Shown here piece after piece: positions 63,167-64,000 of a stretch of 64,000 bases of DNA; positions within the stretch are counted from its first letter, which is position 1, and every line of letters starts with the position of its first letter. Origin of the DNA: Paenibacillus terricola (GTDB lineage: Bacteria; Bacillota; Bacilli; Paenibacillales; Paenibacillaceae). Where the stretch lies: contig NZ_JACXZA010000003.1 in assembly GCF_014779765.1 (NCBI RefSeq), positions 62,001 to 126,000 on the forward strand, read 5' to 3'. Under the pieces are notes generated by a model that made no database searches, was not told where the DNA came from, and saw only the letters and a list, made by a program, of their open reading frames with translations. The translations under genes were made by a program, and so were the position numbers.

Positions 63167-63178
63167 TACTTACCTGTG

Positions 63179-63228
63179 AAAAAAGTGCCCGCCTTCAGAA
63201 GCTGCTGCTTCCAGATCATGACGGGCGC
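63179..63228 (-). terminator. Terminator after CuA-like lipoprotein
   Basis: GCGCCCG...CGGGCAC outer stem with an inner GAAGC-type hairpin, followed by TTTTTT on the minus strand. Confidence 0.8.
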
Positions 63229-63247
63229 TTGCTGCGAATAAAAGATC

Positions 63248-63649
63248 TTATTGCACGATCAGTTTACCCGTCATCTTCGCGTGTCCGCCGCCGCACATGA
63301 TCGAGCAGTGGAATTCGAATTCGCCCGCTTGGTCCGCCACGAATGTCACCGTCTGGTCGCCCTTAATCTCTTTATTGTAGCCTGCCAGCTCAATGCCGTG
63401 ATTGCCTTGGCTGTTCTTCAGTGTGATGCTCACGGTATCGCCCTTATTTACTTTAATCTCGGGCTGATCAAACTCGAAGTTTTTCGCTTCGATCGTAATG
63501 TCTTTCGTTGTGCCCGTTCCTTCAGATACCGCAGTAGAAGAGGAAGCAGCTGCAGAATCCTTCGTATCTTTGTCGCCGCCCCCGCCGCAGCCTGTCATCG
63601 TCAAGGCAATCGTGAGTACGATGCCGAGTGTCCCTAACCATTTCTTCAT
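63248..63649 (-). CDS. CuA-type cupredoxin lipoprotein
   Basis: 133 residues. Lipobox MTGC, Gly/Asp/Ser linker, then a cupredoxin domain (TIEAKNFEFDQPEIKVNKGD) with His in GNHGIEL and full CuA set CSIMCGGGHAKM. It can carry electrons or bind copper outside the membrane. AAGGAGG precedes the ATG. An FNR-type site is placed at -41.5 of its -10, so it is probably induced at low oxygen. Confidence 0.9.
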   Translation of the reverse strand: MKKWLGTLGIVLTIALTMTGCGGGGDKDTKDSAAASSSTAVSEGTGTTKDITIEAKNFEFDQPEIKVNKGDTVSITLKNSQGNHGIELAGYNKEIKGDQTVTFVADQAGEFEFHCSIMCGGGHAKMTGKLIVQ

Positions 63650-63682
63650 TGTGAAGTCCTCCTTCGTTTCGGTTACAGGTCC

Positions 63683-63725
63683 ATCATAATCTCTTCCAGC
63701 GGTTTGTTATGTGATTTCCATCACA
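63683..63725 (-). promoter_or_regulatory. FNR-type site and -10 of CuA lipoprotein
   Basis: TGTGATTTCCATCACA (63710-63725) with -10 TATGAT (63688-63683). The inferred transcript start near 63676 puts the site at -41.5. Confidence 0.82.
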
Positions 63726-63779
63726 AATTCGAGGATTACACAATTTTGACAAAAATCGATCCACTCCCCTATGCGTCGG

Positions 63780-63795
63780 TGTGATTTCCATCACA
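63780..63795 (+). promoter_or_regulatory. Second FNR-type site in divergent region
   Basis: TGTGATTTCCATCACA again, identical to the site 70 bases away. It probably serves the rightward gene at 63903; no ideal -10 is found at the class II distance. AAGATGTA is repeated directly at ~63862-63885. Confidence 0.65.
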
Positions 63796-63902
63796 AAAAT
63801 AGTGGGAATTCTCATACCTAAATCAGGAAGTTCCCCGATTACGGATACGGATTACTATCTTAAGATGTAAATATAAGATGTATAGAAGGGTGCGGATCTA
63901 AT

Positions 63903-64000
63903 ATGAACAAAGTGGCGATTAAACATAAACAGCCTATCGTAGAACGTACAGAAAGTCCGCTTCGCATGGATCGCTTCTTTACGAGAGAGCAGTTCACACG
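63903..64000 (+). CDS. Start of an unrecognised gene (cut by window edge)
   Basis: 32 codons visible from ATG 63903 (AAGGG about 13 bases upstream): a basic start (MNKVAIKHKQPIVE) and then SPLRMDRFFTREQF. No family is recognisable from so little. Position next to FNR sites and copper/NO-related genes suggests a redox or denitrification function (inference only). Confidence 0.6.
   Translation, partial: MNKVAIKHKQPIVERTESPLRMDRFFTREQFT

Overview
The window looks like a chromosome segment from a Paenibacillus-type member of the Bacillales. The evidence is the gene repertoire: coproporphyrin-dependent hemE-hemH, egsA/araM, a YesM/YesN-type two-component pair, several sugar ABC systems with very large binding proteins, S-layer-homology proteins, YutE, YtxH and yjdF. 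Ribosome binding sites are strong and AGGAGG-like, and GTG and TTG starts are common. Species assignment is inference. About 62 protein genes are supported. No rRNA, tRNA or CRISPR array was recognised.

Layout. 1-8482 (minus) is a sugar-uptake operon: a giant binding protein with fused sugar-binding-like modules, two permeases, an NHL/TPR protein, a Yip1-like membrane protein and a DUF5696 protein cut by the window edge. 9022-14416 (minus) holds DUF92, GDPD, CapA and hemE-hemH. 14634-20272 holds two pumps/methyltransferases, a THUMP RNA methyltransferase and an LtaS-type sulfatase. 20353-28540 (mostly minus) holds small Fe-S related proteins, a LysM peptidase, glutamate racemase, YtxH/DUF948, a SufR-like regulator, YutE, a CuA cupredoxin and a holin. 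28816-36092 holds a lone trpB, araM-araL-deoR, ppaC, a CBS protein and a GH25 lysozyme. 36377-43154 holds fabV, yjdF with its riboswitch, a second sliding clamp with a ribbon-helix-helix partner, a truncated exoenzyme, a tandem structured repeat, a NucA-type nuclease, a NUDIX hydrolase and an aldo/keto reductase.

43386-58560 holds a DHA2 pump, a Nif3-like protein, an Lpl/Ytc-type oligosaccharide ABC operon with a probable cre site, a MITE-like duplicated element, an SLH-GH18 protein, a stand-alone UvrA zinc-domain protein and a response regulator-histidine kinase-binding protein operon. 58805-64000 is a respiratory and redox block: ba3-type oxidase (subunits IIa, II, I), hemerythrin, DoxX, a CuA-like lipoprotein and the start of an unrecognised gene. 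Four perfect TGTGA-N6-TCACA sites lie here. Two sit at -41.5 from good -10 boxes, so I infer an FNR-activated low-oxygen or nitrogen-oxide regulon.

The non-coding parts are rich in repeats: a hairpin leader shared by two unrelated genes, a tandem 119-bp element with compensatory base changes in its stem, a duplicated MITE-like element, a duplicated palindromic block upstream of the oxidase, and several smaller repeats.
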